Source: JAQVEB01 sp028698105 (lineage in GTDB: Bacteria; Bacteroidota; Bacteroidia; Bacteroidales; Dysgonomonadaceae). Taken from it: DNA of 64,000 nucleotides. The notes below the pieces were generated by a model that had not been told where the DNA came from, did no database searches, and saw nothing but the letters and a program-made list of their open reading frames with translations. Shown here one piece after another: positions 31,006-40,156 of the stretch; position 1 is the first letter of the stretch; the number at the start of each line of letters is the position of its first letter. The translations under genes and the position numbers were made by a program. The stretch covers positions 75,993 to 139,992 of the forward strand of contig CAXYYA010000001.1 in assembly GCA_964293155.1 (NCBI GenBank). The letters run 5' to 3'.

Positions 31006-33162
31006 TTATTCTTCTTTTTCCTGTGCTTCGTATTCTTTCAGAAGCTTATCCTGTACGTCGGTGGGCACCAGTTCGTATCCGGCGAACTTCATGTTAAATG
31101 AGGCACGGCCGCCGGTGATGGAGCTGAGCGAAGTGGAATAGCTTCCCATTTCTTTCAACGGCACCCGGGCTTTCAGTTTCTCGAACCCTTTTTCCGATTC
31201 CATTCCCATGATCATGGCGCGGCGGCCTTGCAGATCGCCCATTACATCGCCCATGTAATCCGACGGAACGGAAACGGTTACGTCGTAAATCGGTTCCAGG
31301 ATTTTCGGGCCTGCGTTCTTGAACGCTGTGCTGAACGCGTTGCGTCCGGCAAGCATGAAGGAGATTTCGTTTGAATCCACCGGGTGCATCTTTCCGTCGT
31401 ACACAATTACGCGTACGTCGCGGGCATACGAACCGGTGAGCGGGCCCTGTTCCATGCGTCCCATAATGCCTTTGAGTATGGCGGGCAGAAAGCGCGCGTC
31501 AATGGAACCTCCCACGATGCTGTTCACGAACACCAGTTTACCGCCCCAATCCAGGTTGATTTCCTGTACGTCGCGTGCCTGTATCTTGAATTCCTGTCCG
31601 TTGAATTTGTAGATATCGGGCATCGGCATTCCTTCGGAATAAGGTTCCACGATGAGGTGCACTTCGCCGAACTGTCCGGCTCCGCCCGATTGTTTTTTGT
31701 GGCGGTAATCGGCGCGCGACGATTTGGTGATGGTTTCGCGATACGGAATTTTGGGCTCCAGGTATTCGATCTCGATCTTATCGTTGTTTTCAATGCGCCA
31801 TTTAAGCGTCTTCAGGTGAAATTCGCCCTGGCCGGAAACAATGGTTTGTTTCAATTCTTTGGAAACTTCCACAACCCAAGTGGGGTCTTCCTCGCGCATG
31901 CGCGTGAGCGCTTCGCTCATTTTTTCGGTATTTGCTTCGTTGAGCGCTTTAATGGCACGGCGGTAACGCGGTTCGGGATACTGGATGAAATCGAATTTAT
32001 TATCGGTGCCTTTGGCATTCAATGTATTACCGGTGCGCACATCTTTTAGTTTAACGGCAGCGCCGATGCTTCCTGCTTCCAGTTGTTCCACTTTGGTGCG
32101 AATTTGTCCGGCTACGGAGTAGAGCTGCGCTAAGCGTTCTTTTGATCCGCGGTTGGCGTTGGTCAGGTCGTCGCCTTCCTTCACGGTTCCGCTCATCACT
32201 TTAAAGTAGGACACCTCGCCAATGTGCGGCTCAACGGTTGTTTTAAAGAAGAAAAGACTTGTTTGTGCGCCGGCATCGGGTTTCACTTCTTCGCCGTCGG
32301 TATTCACCGGAGCAGGCATCATATCGGGTGAGGGAGCCACTGCGCTCAAAAAGTTCATCACACGGTGAACGGCCATGTTTTTGTCCGACGATGTGCAGAA
32401 CAGCGGAAAGATGCTGCGGTCAATCATTCCTTTTTGAATTCCTTCGCGCATTTCATCTTCGGTGAGGCTACCCTGGTCGAAATATTTTTCCATCAGCCCT
32501 TCATCGTTTTCGGCAGCGGCTTCCAGCAGCACCTGATAGTATTCATCGGCTTTATCTTTTTCGCTGTCGGGGATGTCCAATACTTCGGGACGGGGTTGGC
32601 CGTCTTTAAATTTGTACATTTTTTGTTTTAACACATCCACAATTCCTTCGAAAGTGTGGCCGCTGCCAATAGGATACTGCACGGGAACGACTTTGTTGCC
32701 GTACATTTCTTTGAGGTTAGTGAGGGTGTTGTCGTAGTCCGCTTTTTCGTTATCCATTTGATTGATAATGAAAACCACCGGTTTGTGCAGTTTTTCCGTG
32801 TAGCGGAATTGGTTCATGGTTCCTACTTCCACGCCGTGTGCTGCATGAATAACCATCAGGGCGGTGTCGGAAACGTGGATGGAAGAGATCACGCCGCCGA
32901 TAAAGTCATCGGAACCGGGACAATCAATAAAATTCATCATTTTATCTTTCCATTCCATTGAAAATACCGTGGACATCACAGAGTATCCGTACTCTTTTTC
33001 CACGGGAAAATAATCGCTTACGGTGTTGCCACCTTCAACCGTACCACGGCGTTTTATAAGACCACCCTCGAAAAGCATAGCTTCTGCGAGTGTGGTCTTA
33101 CCTGATCCGGAATTGCCGATTAAGGCAATATTCCTAATGTCTTTCGTTTTAAAAACTTTCAT
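31006..33162 (-). CDS. EF-G paralogue with degenerate GTPase motif (EF-G2-like)
   Basis: This 718-residue translation factor has the EF-G domain order: GTPase domain with P-loop IGNSGSGKTTLAEAML (about 15-30) and NQMDNEKADYDN, a domain II (TSLFFFKTTVEPHIGEVSYF), and domains III-V ending KMKFAGYE-like FNMKFAGYELVPTDVQ. The G3 motif reads DCPGSDDF instead of DTPGHVDF, so the His needed for GTP hydrolysis is Ser; a normal switch-I Thr motif is also absent near residue 45-70. From memory, Bacteroides has an EF-G paralogue (EF-G2) that translocates without GTP hydrolysis and matters in nutrient-poor conditions. The main EF-G is presumably elsewhere. Confidence 0.88.
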   Translation of the reverse strand: MKVFKTKDIRNIALIGNSGSGKTTLAEAMLFEGGLIKRRGTVEGGNTVSDYFPVEKEYGYSVMSTVFSMEWKDKMMNFIDCPGSDDFIGGVISSIHVSDTALMVIHAAHGVEVGTMNQFRYTEKLHKPVVFIINQMDNEKADYDNTLTNLKEMYGNKVVPVQYPIGSGHTFEGIVDVLKQKMYKFKDGQPRPEVLDIPDSEKDKADEYYQVLLEAAAENDEGLMEKYFDQGSLTEDEMREGIQKGMIDRSIFPLFCTSSDKNMAVHRVMNFLSAVAPSPDMMPAPVNTDGEEVKPDAGAQTSLFFFKTTVEPHIGEVSYFKVMSGTVKEGDDLTNANRGSKERLAQLYSVAGQIRTKVEQLEAGSIGAAVKLKDVRTGNTLNAKGTDNKFDFIQYPEPRYRRAIKALNEANTEKMSEALTRMREEDPTWVVEVSKELKQTIVSGQGEFHLKTLKWRIENNDKIEIEYLEPKIPYRETITKSSRADYRHKKQSGGAGQFGEVHLIVEPYSEGMPMPDIYKFNGQEFKIQARDVQEINLDWGGKLVFVNSIVGGSIDARFLPAILKGIMGRMEQGPLTGSYARDVRVIVYDGKMHPVDSNEISFMLAGRNAFSTAFKNAGPKILEPIYDVTVSVPSDYMGDVMGDLQGRRAMIMGMESEKGFEKLKARVPLKEMGSYSTSLSSITGGRASFNMKFAGYELVPTDVQDKLLKEYEAQEKEE

Positions 33163-33494
33163 GATTATAATAATTTAAATTAAATGTTCCGTCTATAATT
33201 AAAACGACTTTGCTTTGTGTGATTCGCAAAGTCGTACTATCAAAAATAGCGACGCAAGTTAGCAAAAACCCACGATATGATGAAATCTTGATATTATGTT
33301 AAATAATTATGTTGTATAACATAAAAATGCGCACTTTTTCCGGAAAACCGGTTGAATTCATTTGTGTGAGACGCAGAGTGCGATTGCCTTTAAAACTTGC
33401 GTCGTTTTTTTGTTTTCAAAACCGGATTAAGCTTTTCGTTTTGAAAAAAATCACTAAATTTGGAGATTGTAAAACATTTACCGTCTTAACAATC
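33163..33494. other. Divergent promoter region, EF-G-like gene / penicillin acylase
   Basis: No gene supported. For the minus gene a TATTTTTG box lies at 33248-33241 and its leader carries a 9-bp hairpin, CGACTTTGC (33205-33213) with GCAAAGTCG (33226-33234), about 40 bases before the start. For the plus gene a TAAATTTG box lies at 33455-33462. An ATG at 33309 is in frame with the acylase but precedes this box. Confidence 0.5.
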
Positions 33495-35591
33495 ATGCGC
33501 AAAGGACTGATTTTTATTTTCATTTTTCTGATAGCTGCCTGCAATTCATTTGCACAAACAGAGAAACCTGCCCAAATTGCATGGGACATTTGGGGGGTGC
33601 CGCACATTTCGGCAAACAATACCGAGGATTTATTCTTCGCTCAGGGATGGGCGCAAATGCACAATCACGCCAACCTTATCCTCAAACTCTACGGGAGTTC
33701 GCGCGGAAAAGGCGCCGAATACTGGGGTAAGGAACGGCTGCAAAACGATATGCTCATTCACACGATGGGTTTTGAGGAACTGGCCGAAACATGGGAAGCG
33801 CAGCAGGACCCCGAAGTGAGAACCATTTTCAGTTCTTTCGTCAGAGGGCTAAATGCCTACGCAAAAGCGCATCCCGAAGCCATAGACAAAGAAAACAAGG
33901 TTGTATTGCCCATCACCACCCGGGACGTGAACATGCACAGCATGTTCGTGGTTTTTACCCGTTTTATCGCCGGAGACGATCTGGGGTTGTCGCAACGATG
34001 GGGTTCGACGGGTTCCAACGCGTTTGCCGTAGGCCCAAGCCGTTCGGATTCGGGGAATGCCATGCTGGTGCAAAACCCGCACCTGCCGTGGTCGAACGAA
34101 TTCTTGTTCTTTGAATCTCACCTCACGCTCAACGGTTACGATATGTACGGCTCCACCCTCGTGGGGTTGCCGGGCATATCCATCGGGTTTAACAAAAACC
34201 TCGGATGGACGCACACCAACAACACTATTGATAATGCCGACCTTTATGAAGTGGAACTGAAAGACGGCGGTTATTTGCTCGATGGAAAACGAAACGATTT
34301 CAACGTAACAACCAAAATCATCCGTGTGAAACAGGACGACGGAGCGTTGGTTCCCACGGAAATTTCAGTACTGAAAACCGTTCATGGCCCTGTCGTCGCC
34401 AAAAAAGACAATAAAGTGTTAGCGCTTCGGACAGTCGGACTGGATAAGCCGAACATGTTGCTGCAATGGTGGCGGATGGCCAATAGCACCAATTTCGACG
34501 AATTCGAGTCGGCGCTGAAAATGGCGCAGATCGGTTTCTGGAACGTGATCTATGCCGACAAAAAGGGCAATATTTTCTATCTGTTCAACGGGTTGGTTCC
34601 GAAAAGAAGTCACGGCGACTGGGCATACTGGAACTCCATTGTTCCCGGCGGAAAATCGGATAATATCTGGACGGAAGTGCATCCTTACGAAGACCTTCCC
34701 AAACTTAAAAATCCTGAAACAGGTTGGGTACAGAATGCCAACGACCCGCCGTGGACCAGCACCATTCCCATGGCCTTGAATCCAAGGGATTATCCGTCGT
34801 ATATGGCGCCGCAGTGGAGAATATCTTTCCGCCCGCAACGAGCCATAAGAATGATGATGGAGGACAGTTCCATTACTTTCGATGAGCTTGTTGATTATAA
34901 ACTTTCTACTCGCTCAGAGCTCGCCGACCGCATATTGGACGATCTTTTTGCAGCCATTGATAAATCAAACTCTCCGAAAGCCAAAGAAGCCAGAGCGGTT
35001 CTCGAAAAATGGGATCGCCAGGCCGATGCCGACAGCAAAGGAACGCTGTTGTTCTATTTGTGGGCATCAAAATTCAACATCGGCGATCCGTCCAATTATA
35101 CGGTGAAATGGAGTATGGAACATCCGAATACAACTCCCGACGGCATATCGGATCCCGCGAAAGCGGTACGATTGCTGGAAGCAACGGTGGACGAAATGAA
35201 AACACGATTCGGAAGACTGGATGTTCCCTGGGGCGATTTTTACCGGCTGCGGCAAAACGGCAAAGACCTGCCTGCCAACGGCGCCTTCGAGTCACTGGGT
35301 GTGTTTAGGGTTGCTAGTTCGTACGATAGTAAAGACGCTGCGCAAATGCATGTAGGCAGCGGCGATTCGTGGGTGGGCGTTATCGAGTTCGGGGAAAACG
35401 TAAAAGCCAAAGTATTGCTGAGCTATGGCAACGCCACGCAAAAAGATTCTCCGCACAACGGCGATCAGCTTGAACTATTTTCGAAGAAGGAACTGCGCGA
35501 TGCCTGGTTCACTCCCGAACAGGTGAAAGCACACACCAAAAAACTGGAAGTGCTCACTGAAGAAGGATTCAGAGAAGCGGTCAAAAAATAA
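33495..35591 (+). CDS. Penicillin acylase family Ntn-hydrolase
   Basis: This 698-residue exported enzyme of the penicillin G acylase/quorum-signal acylase family hydrolyses N-acyl amides. It has a signal peptide (GLIFIFIFLIAACNSFAQ) that could be processed by signal peptidase I or II. The alpha-chain part has IAWDIWGVPHISANNTEDLFFAQGWAQ (read in parts, about 32-60). The predicted autoproteolytic site is in RWGSTGSNAFAVGPSRS, where the Ser of GSNAF (about residue 175) would become the N-terminal nucleophile. Later motifs: GLPGISIGFNKNLGWTHTNN, IYADKKGNIFYLFNG. The substrate is unknown. The ATG at 33495 is preceded by a TAAATTTG box. Confidence 0.9.
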   Translation: MRKGLIFIFIFLIAACNSFAQTEKPAQIAWDIWGVPHISANNTEDLFFAQGWAQMHNHANLILKLYGSSRGKGAEYWGKERLQNDMLIHTMGFEELAETWEAQQDPEVRTIFSSFVRGLNAYAKAHPEAIDKENKVVLPITTRDVNMHSMFVVFTRFIAGDDLGLSQRWGSTGSNAFAVGPSRSDSGNAMLVQNPHLPWSNEFLFFESHLTLNGYDMYGSTLVGLPGISIGFNKNLGWTHTNNTIDNADLYEVELKDGGYLLDGKRNDFNVTTKIIRVKQDDGALVPTEISVLKTVHGPVVAKKDNKVLALRTVGLDKPNMLLQWWRMANSTNFDEFESALKMAQIGFWNVIYADKKGNIFYLFNGLVPKRSHGDWAYWNSIVPGGKSDNIWTEVHPYEDLPKLKNPETGWVQNANDPPWTSTIPMALNPRDYPSYMAPQWRISFRPQRAIRMMMEDSSITFDELVDYKLSTRSELADRILDDLFAAIDKSNSPKAKEARAVLEKWDRQADADSKGTLLFYLWASKFNIGDPSNYTVKWSMEHPNTTPDGISDPAKAVRLLEATVDEMKTRFGRLDVPWGDFYRLRQNGKDLPANGAFESLGVFRVASSYDSKDAAQMHVGSGDSWVGVIEFGENVKAKVLLSYGNATQKDSPHNGDQLELFSKKELRDAWFTPEQVKAHTKKLEVLTEEGFREAVKK

Positions 35592-35616
35592 GGACACAGT
35601 ATGTGTTTAATTGAGA

Positions 35617-35648
35617 GGAGATTTATGAAAAAATTTCTCCTTTTTTTT
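35617..35648 (+). terminator. Terminator of the penicillin acylase gene
   Basis: GGAGA and TCTCC, with more A-T pairing possible inside, close a stem followed by eight T. It is 26 bases after the stop at 35591. The T-run ends in TTTG, a possible -33 box for the next gene. Confidence 0.6.
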
Positions 35649-35679
35649 GCATAAAAAAATAAAAAAGATATTAATTTTG
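35646..35679 (+). promoter_or_regulatory. Probable promoter of the 212-residue lipoprotein gene
   Basis: TTTG (35646-35649), 22 bases, TAATTTTG (35672-35679). The spacing is 2-3 bases longer than the usual 19-20. The TTTG is the tail of the terminator T-run above. Confidence 0.5.
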
Positions 35680-35761
35680 CAGTAGGAAATGGGATGTTTT
35701 AAAACTATTATTTGAAAAATTTAAAGTGCGATGTCAGCTCTTAAAACTCTGACGTAATTTC

Positions 35762-36400
35762 ATGAAAAAACAATTGTCGCTTATTTTGTTGTTTTCGGCC
35801 TTCTTTTCCGTATTATTAATTTCCTGTTCCAAGGAGGAGAGCAGCCACGATCTAACCGAACAGGATCAAAAAGAAATAATCCTGACAATATTTAATGCAG
35901 GTTCTTCAGGAGTAGAAATGGGCATGAACAATTCAACCACCACTACCAAAAGCGCCTTATCGGGTCAAGCAAGTGTGAGGAATTCATATCCGTTGAACTA
36001 CAGCGGTACATACGATTATCCTGATGGAAAAGGCGGAAACATCCATCTGACGATCAGCCTGGGTGGGGCTATCAATTACAATCCGGATCCTTATCAGTGT
36101 CTGGGAGGAGTTGTGCTGGTAAATGTTACGGAACAGATCAATCATTTTCGTGTTCAACTGACCAACGGAAGGGAAGTGTATCTTGATACCGACAAGAGTG
36201 TTGTCTTTTCGGGTAATTTCGCGTTGCAAGCAGGATGCACTACCTTCGATGCTGCAAAATCTACTTTCAACCTGCAGGGAATGTATAAGTGCAATGGTAT
36301 CGAATACGATGTCACTTTAATTGGATTTATAAATTCCGACGGTACGTGCGACCGTATCAGCGGTGTCATCAATGGAATTCCGATAAGTCTTGATTATTAA
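35762..36400 (+). CDS. Lipoprotein of unknown function
   Basis: This 212-residue protein has a lipoprotein signal (LILLFSAFFSVLLISCSKEE, Cys near residue 22). The mature part begins with a short acidic helix (HDLTEQDQKEIILTIFNAG), a Ser/Thr-rich stretch (NNSTTTTKSALSG), then a beta-rich domain with repeated YSGTYDYPDGKGGNIHLTIS, CLGGVVLVNVTEQINHFRV, VVFSGNFALQAGCTTFD and FNLQGMYKCNGIEYDVTLIG motifs. Four cysteines in the mature part could form disulfides. I do not recognise the family. It stands alone between two terminators. Confidence 0.75.
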   Translation: MKKQLSLILLFSAFFSVLLISCSKEESSHDLTEQDQKEIILTIFNAGSSGVEMGMNNSTTTTKSALSGQASVRNSYPLNYSGTYDYPDGKGGNIHLTISLGGAINYNPDPYQCLGGVVLVNVTEQINHFRVQLTNGREVYLDTDKSVVFSGNFALQAGCTTFDAAKSTFNLQGMYKCNGIEYDVTLIGFINSDGTCDRISGVINGIPISLDY

Positions 36401-36441
36401 CCGAATTTTTTGCAGGAATTTGGCGATTAGGTAATTGATAG

Positions 36442-36470
36442 AAACACAGCTTTTTACGCTGTGTTTTTTT
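36442..36470 (+). terminator. Terminator of the 212-residue lipoprotein gene
   Basis: AAACACAGC and GCTGTGTTT form a 9-bp stem with a 7-base loop and a T-run, 42 bases after the stop. Confidence 0.8.
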
Positions 36471-36789
36471 ATGCAAATGCTACACAACCATCCATATTGT
36501 TTGGACTGTTTTGTGAATGCAAAAAACTGTTTATTTCCCACGAGTGGAACAGGTTTCAAAACATTTCGGCACATAATTTGTTTATTCTGTATCTACTTTA
36601 AAATTTCTTTAATGACACACCACATGTTTATCCATGCAAATTTTCCAGCGGAAAGTGAAAGAAAATTGTGGATATGCAAGCAGTTTTGGTTATCGAGCGT
36701 GGATCCCGGGATCGTTTATTGGCAACCTTGCGTTCGCAAACTGTAAAAAACACATCGTAGCAATAAACAGTCAACTATAAAAACAACCA
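36471..36789. other. Intergenic region upstream of the P-type ATPase
   Basis: No gene supported. A 103-codon open frame overlapping this stretch has no start context and unlikely composition. I found no convincing -33/-7 pair for the ATPase. Confidence 0.45.
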
Positions 36790-39462
36790 ATGAACCCATA
36801 TTTCAATCAGCAAGTCGAGGAAACGTTGAAGCAATTCAATGTTTCTCCCGATAAAGGACTTTCTTCTGCCGAAGCCAAAAAGAAACTCGAAGAGTTCGGC
36901 CCCAATCAATTGGAGTCAAAAAAACAAAAAACGCTTGCAGCCATGTTCTTCGAACAGTTCAAGAGCAGCATGGTTATCGTTCTGCTCATCGCGGCGGGCG
37001 TGTCGGCGTTTATCGGGATAAGGGAGGGCGAAGGCCTTACCGAGTCCATCATCATTCTGGCTATTCTGGTAGTGAATGCCGTTATCGGCACGTGGCAGGA
37101 GAAAAAAGCGCAATCGTCGCTCGAAGCGCTCAACAAAATGAGCGCTCCGCACTCCAAGGTGCTTCGCGATGGTGCGGTTACCGAGATCACATCCACGGAA
37201 ATCGTGCCGGGAGATATCGTGGTGCTGGATACCGGCGATATCATTCCGGCGGATATGCGGCTGGTGGAGGCTGTGAACCTGAAAGTTCAGGAATCGGCGC
37301 TCACAGGCGAATCCGTTCCGGTAGAAAAACATACCGATGTGATCGAAGGCCTCGAAGTGCCGCTGGGAGACCGTGGCAACATGGCCTTCTCCACCAGCGT
37401 GGTGACGTATGGGCGCGGCAAAGGCGTGATCGTGGGCACGGGAATGGATACCGAAGTGGGCAAAATAGCCAACATGCTTCAGAACACGCAAGATACCGAA
37501 ACCCCCATGAGCAAGCGATTGGAGCAGTTGGGAAAAATTTTGGGATACGTGGCGCTCGGCATCAGTGTGGTTATCTTTGCCGTGGGTATGCTGTACGGAA
37601 ACAATTGGCTCGAAATGTTCATGATGGCTGTGAGCCTTGCTGTGGCCGCCATCCCCGAAGGGTTGCAGATCGTTTCCACCATTGTGCTCGCCATTGGTGT
37701 GCAGCGGCTTGTGAAACTCAACGCCATTGTGCGTACGCTGCCGTCGGTGGAAACGCTGGGAAGCACCACGGTCATTTGTTCCGACAAAACCGGTACGCTC
37801 ACGCAGAACAGAATGACGGTGGTGGAAGGATGGACGGGCGGAAACCGCATTGACTTCAGGAACCCGCCGCTTCCCGAAGAATTGCACAACGACGAGAAAA
37901 CACTGCTCGTTTCGTCGCTTCTGTGTACCGATGCACACCTGAAAATATTGCCCGACGGCACGCACCAGAACGCGGGCGATCCTACCGAAACGGCCATTGT
38001 GGACATTGCGCTCGACCTGGATATGAACAAGAACGAGTTGGAACAGCAATTCCCCCGCGTGGAGGAAGTGCCGTTCGATTCCGAGCGCAAACGCATGACT
38101 ACCATCAACAGGATGGAAAACGGCAAATTGCGCGCGAACGTGAAGGGCGGGCTGGACGAGGTGTTGGCTGCCACCACACACATCCTCATGCACGAAAACG
38201 TGCGTGAGATTACAGAAGAAGACATTACAACCATTAAGCATGAGAACGAACGCATGGCCAAATCGGCGCTACGCGTGCTGTCGGTGGCCTATAAAGACCT
38301 GGAGAGCGTACCCGATGCGGTAACCCCCGAATCACTGGAAAACAACCTTGTTTTCGTCGGGCTGATGGGAATGATTGATCCGGCGCGCCCCGAAGTGATC
38401 GAAGCGGTGAAGAAATGTGAGACGGCCGGTATTCGTCCGGTCATGATCACGGGCGACCATAAGGTTACTGCCGTAGCCATTGCCGATGAGATCGGGATTC
38501 ACAAGGAAGGCGATAAATCCATTACCGGCGTTCATCTGGAGGAAATGCCCGATGAAGAGCTTTACCGCGACGTGGAAAAATATTCGGTATATGCCCGCGT
38601 GGCTCCCGAGCACAAGGTGCGCATCGTAAAGGCGTGGCAGTCGCACGGCGACATTGTGGCGATGACGGGCGACGGCGTGAACGACGCTCCGGCGCTCAAA
38701 CAGGCCGATATCGGCGTTTCCATGGGAATAGTGGGAACGGAAGTCGCCAAGGATGCATCGGATGTGATCCTCACCGACGATAATTTCGCCACCATCGTGG
38801 GCGCGGTGGAAGAGGGCCGCCGCATTTACGACAATATATTGAAAGCCATTCAGTTCCTGCTCTCGGCCAACGTAGGCGAAGTGTTGCTCATCCTCATTGC
38901 CTCGGTATTCAACCTCGGCAATCCGCTTACGCCCATCATGATCCTCTGGGTGAACCTGGTAACCGACAGTTTACCGGCGCTGGCGCTCAGCATGGATCCG
39001 GCGGAAAAAGACATCATGACGCGCCGCCCGCGCGACCCGCAGAAAGGATTCTTTACCAAGGGTATGATATGGCGCATCGTTTATCAGGGAATGACCATCG
39101 GGCTTATTTCGCTCGCGGCTTACCTGCTGGGCGTGAAAGACGGCGGCCGGGAACTCGGGCAGACCATGGCTTTTGCCGTGCTGGCGTTCTCGCAACTGTT
39201 GCACGTCCGCAACTTGCATTCCAACCGCATGTCGTCGTTCAGAACCAGCCTGTTGAGCAACAAAATGTTGGTCGGCGCTATTTTTGCATCGGCGGGATTG
39301 ATGCTTGTCGTGTTGCTAATTCCGGTTATTCGCGAAACATTCGGGTTGATGGTGATGGATGACATTCACTGGTTGTACGTGATCGGTTTGTCGTTAGTGC
39401 CTATTCTGGTTGTGGAAATTGTGAAACTGCTGAAGCTGAATCACTCAAAAGACGAGTATTAA
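36790..39462 (+). CDS. P-type Ca2+-transporting ATPase (P2A-type)
   Basis: This 890-residue inner-membrane pump couples ATP to cation, probably Ca2+, export. Domains in order: N-terminal cation-ATPase segment, helices M1-M2, actuator domain with LTGESVPVEK (about residue 175), M3-M4 with VAAIPEGL carrying the conserved P-E-G-L site, phosphorylation motif ICSDKTGTLTQNRM (Asp near residue 330), nucleotide domain, MITGDHKVTA, VAMTGDGVNDAPALKQADIG (about residue 625), then C-terminal helices with NLVTDSLPALALSMDP, where Asn and Asp match Ca2+ ligands of SERCA-type M6. The metal assignment is by motif, not proof. Length is normal for the family. Confidence 0.92.
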   Translation: MNPYFNQQVEETLKQFNVSPDKGLSSAEAKKKLEEFGPNQLESKKQKTLAAMFFEQFKSSMVIVLLIAAGVSAFIGIREGEGLTESIIILAILVVNAVIGTWQEKKAQSSLEALNKMSAPHSKVLRDGAVTEITSTEIVPGDIVVLDTGDIIPADMRLVEAVNLKVQESALTGESVPVEKHTDVIEGLEVPLGDRGNMAFSTSVVTYGRGKGVIVGTGMDTEVGKIANMLQNTQDTETPMSKRLEQLGKILGYVALGISVVIFAVGMLYGNNWLEMFMMAVSLAVAAIPEGLQIVSTIVLAIGVQRLVKLNAIVRTLPSVETLGSTTVICSDKTGTLTQNRMTVVEGWTGGNRIDFRNPPLPEELHNDEKTLLVSSLLCTDAHLKILPDGTHQNAGDPTETAIVDIALDLDMNKNELEQQFPRVEEVPFDSERKRMTTINRMENGKLRANVKGGLDEVLAATTHILMHENVREITEEDITTIKHENERMAKSALRVLSVAYKDLESVPDAVTPESLENNLVFVGLMGMIDPARPEVIEAVKKCETAGIRPVMITGDHKVTAVAIADEIGIHKEGDKSITGVHLEEMPDEELYRDVEKYSVYARVAPEHKVRIVKAWQSHGDIVAMTGDGVNDAPALKQADIGVSMGIVGTEVAKDASDVILTDDNFATIVGAVEEGRRIYDNILKAIQFLLSANVGEVLLILIASVFNLGNPLTPIMILWVNLVTDSLPALALSMDPAEKDIMTRRPRDPQKGFFTKGMIWRIVYQGMTIGLISLAAYLLGVKDGGRELGQTMAFAVLAFSQLLHVRNLHSNRMSSFRTSLLSNKMLVGAIFASAGLMLVVLLIPVIRETFGLMVMDDIHWLYVIGLSLVPILVVEIVKLLKLNHSKDEY

Positions 39463-39553
39463 TCGGGAAGAACGACCGAAAAAACTTATACAATAGCAGC
39501 AAAGACATCTGGATTGATTTGTGTGCGATCGTTGTCGGTTAAGTGACGGCCGG

Positions 39554-39585
39554 TTTGCGTTTGCGGGTAAAATTTCGTACTTTCG
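39554..39585 (+). promoter_or_regulatory. Promoter of the PNPOx-like gene
   Basis: TTTG (39554-39557), 20 bases, TACTTTCG (39578-39585), one mismatch from TAnnTTTG. It is 31 bases before the ATG, which supports the start at 39617 over the upstream in-frame ATG at 39521. Confidence 0.55.
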
Positions 39586-39616
39586 CACACGAAATAATTC
39601 TATAATCCAACACGCT

Positions 39617-40030
39617 ATGACCGTTAAGGAACTTGCTCAACATATACGCCGCATAGATTGCTGCATGATGACTACGCTCGACGCCGATGGTAACTTTCGC
39701 AGCCGCCCCATGCTCACCATCCTGAAAGAAGATGACCTGAATAACCTTCATTTTTTCTGCATGAAAGATTCCCAAAAGATACGGGATTTAATGGCAAATG
39801 CCGCTATATCGCTCACCTATCAGGAACCGGGAAGCGGACTTTACATTCAGGTTTACGGTAAGGCGGAACTTACCGGTGAGCCCGCACAAATGCGACCTTA
39901 TTGGGATAAAAAACTTAACGTATGGTGGCCGCGTGAGGCCGATACCGAGGGTATTTCCATGATCAGCGTGAAAACCCAGTGGGTGCGGTACTGGTTTGAG
40001 GGAAAGAACGAAGTTATTCGCTTCGCATAG
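39617..40030 (+). CDS. Pyridoxamine 5'-phosphate oxidase-like (general-stress 26 type) protein
   Basis: This 137-residue protein is a small split-barrel flavin-binding-type fold: MTTLDADGNFRSRPMLTIL (strands 1-2), LHFFCMKDSQKIRDLMANA, ISLTYQEPGSGLYIQVYGKAEL and YWDKKLNVWWPREADTEGI, the last close to general-stress protein 26. Family members bind FMN or F420 or are non-catalytic; the reaction is unknown. The start at 39617 is supported by its promoter. It lies between the P-type ATPase and a convergent operon, followed by a palindromic hairpin. Confidence 0.85.
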   Translation: MTVKELAQHIRRIDCCMMTTLDADGNFRSRPMLTILKEDDLNNLHFFCMKDSQKIRDLMANAAISLTYQEPGSGLYIQVYGKAELTGEPAQMRPYWDKKLNVWWPREADTEGISMISVKTQWVRYWFEGKNEVIRFA

Positions 40031-40042
40031 TTCCATTGGATA

Positions 40043-40073
40043 ACGGGGGCGTCGCTTTAAGCGACACCCCCGT
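40043..40073. repeat. Palindromic hairpin, relative of the pruA hairpin
   Basis: ACGGGGGCGTCGC and GCGACACCCCCGT pair over 13 positions with one mismatch around TTTAA. The core GCGTCG-TTTAA-CGAC is shared with 20692-20722, so these look like copies of one dispersed repeat. Confidence 0.6.
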
Positions 40074-40156
40074 GTTAGAAACGAAACCCTTCTCTTCGGG
40101 CAAGCTCTTAGAACGGTTGCTTCGCTTTTTTATCGCCTCCCCGAAAAAACAATTTA

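Noticed and set aside
33309..33494. N-terminal extension of the penicillin acylase from the ATG at 33309
   Set aside because: It precedes the -7 box and has no signal-peptide character; the ATG at 33495 starts a clear signal peptide.
35617..35760. ATG followed by AAAAAATTTCTCC inside the acylase terminator as a small gene start
   Set aside because: It stops after a few codons and lies inside a hairpin with a T-run, so it is part of the terminator.
36435..36746. 103-codon plus-strand frame upstream of the P-type ATPase
   Set aside because: It starts inside a terminator hairpin and its composition (rich in Cys, Phe, His) is not gene-like.
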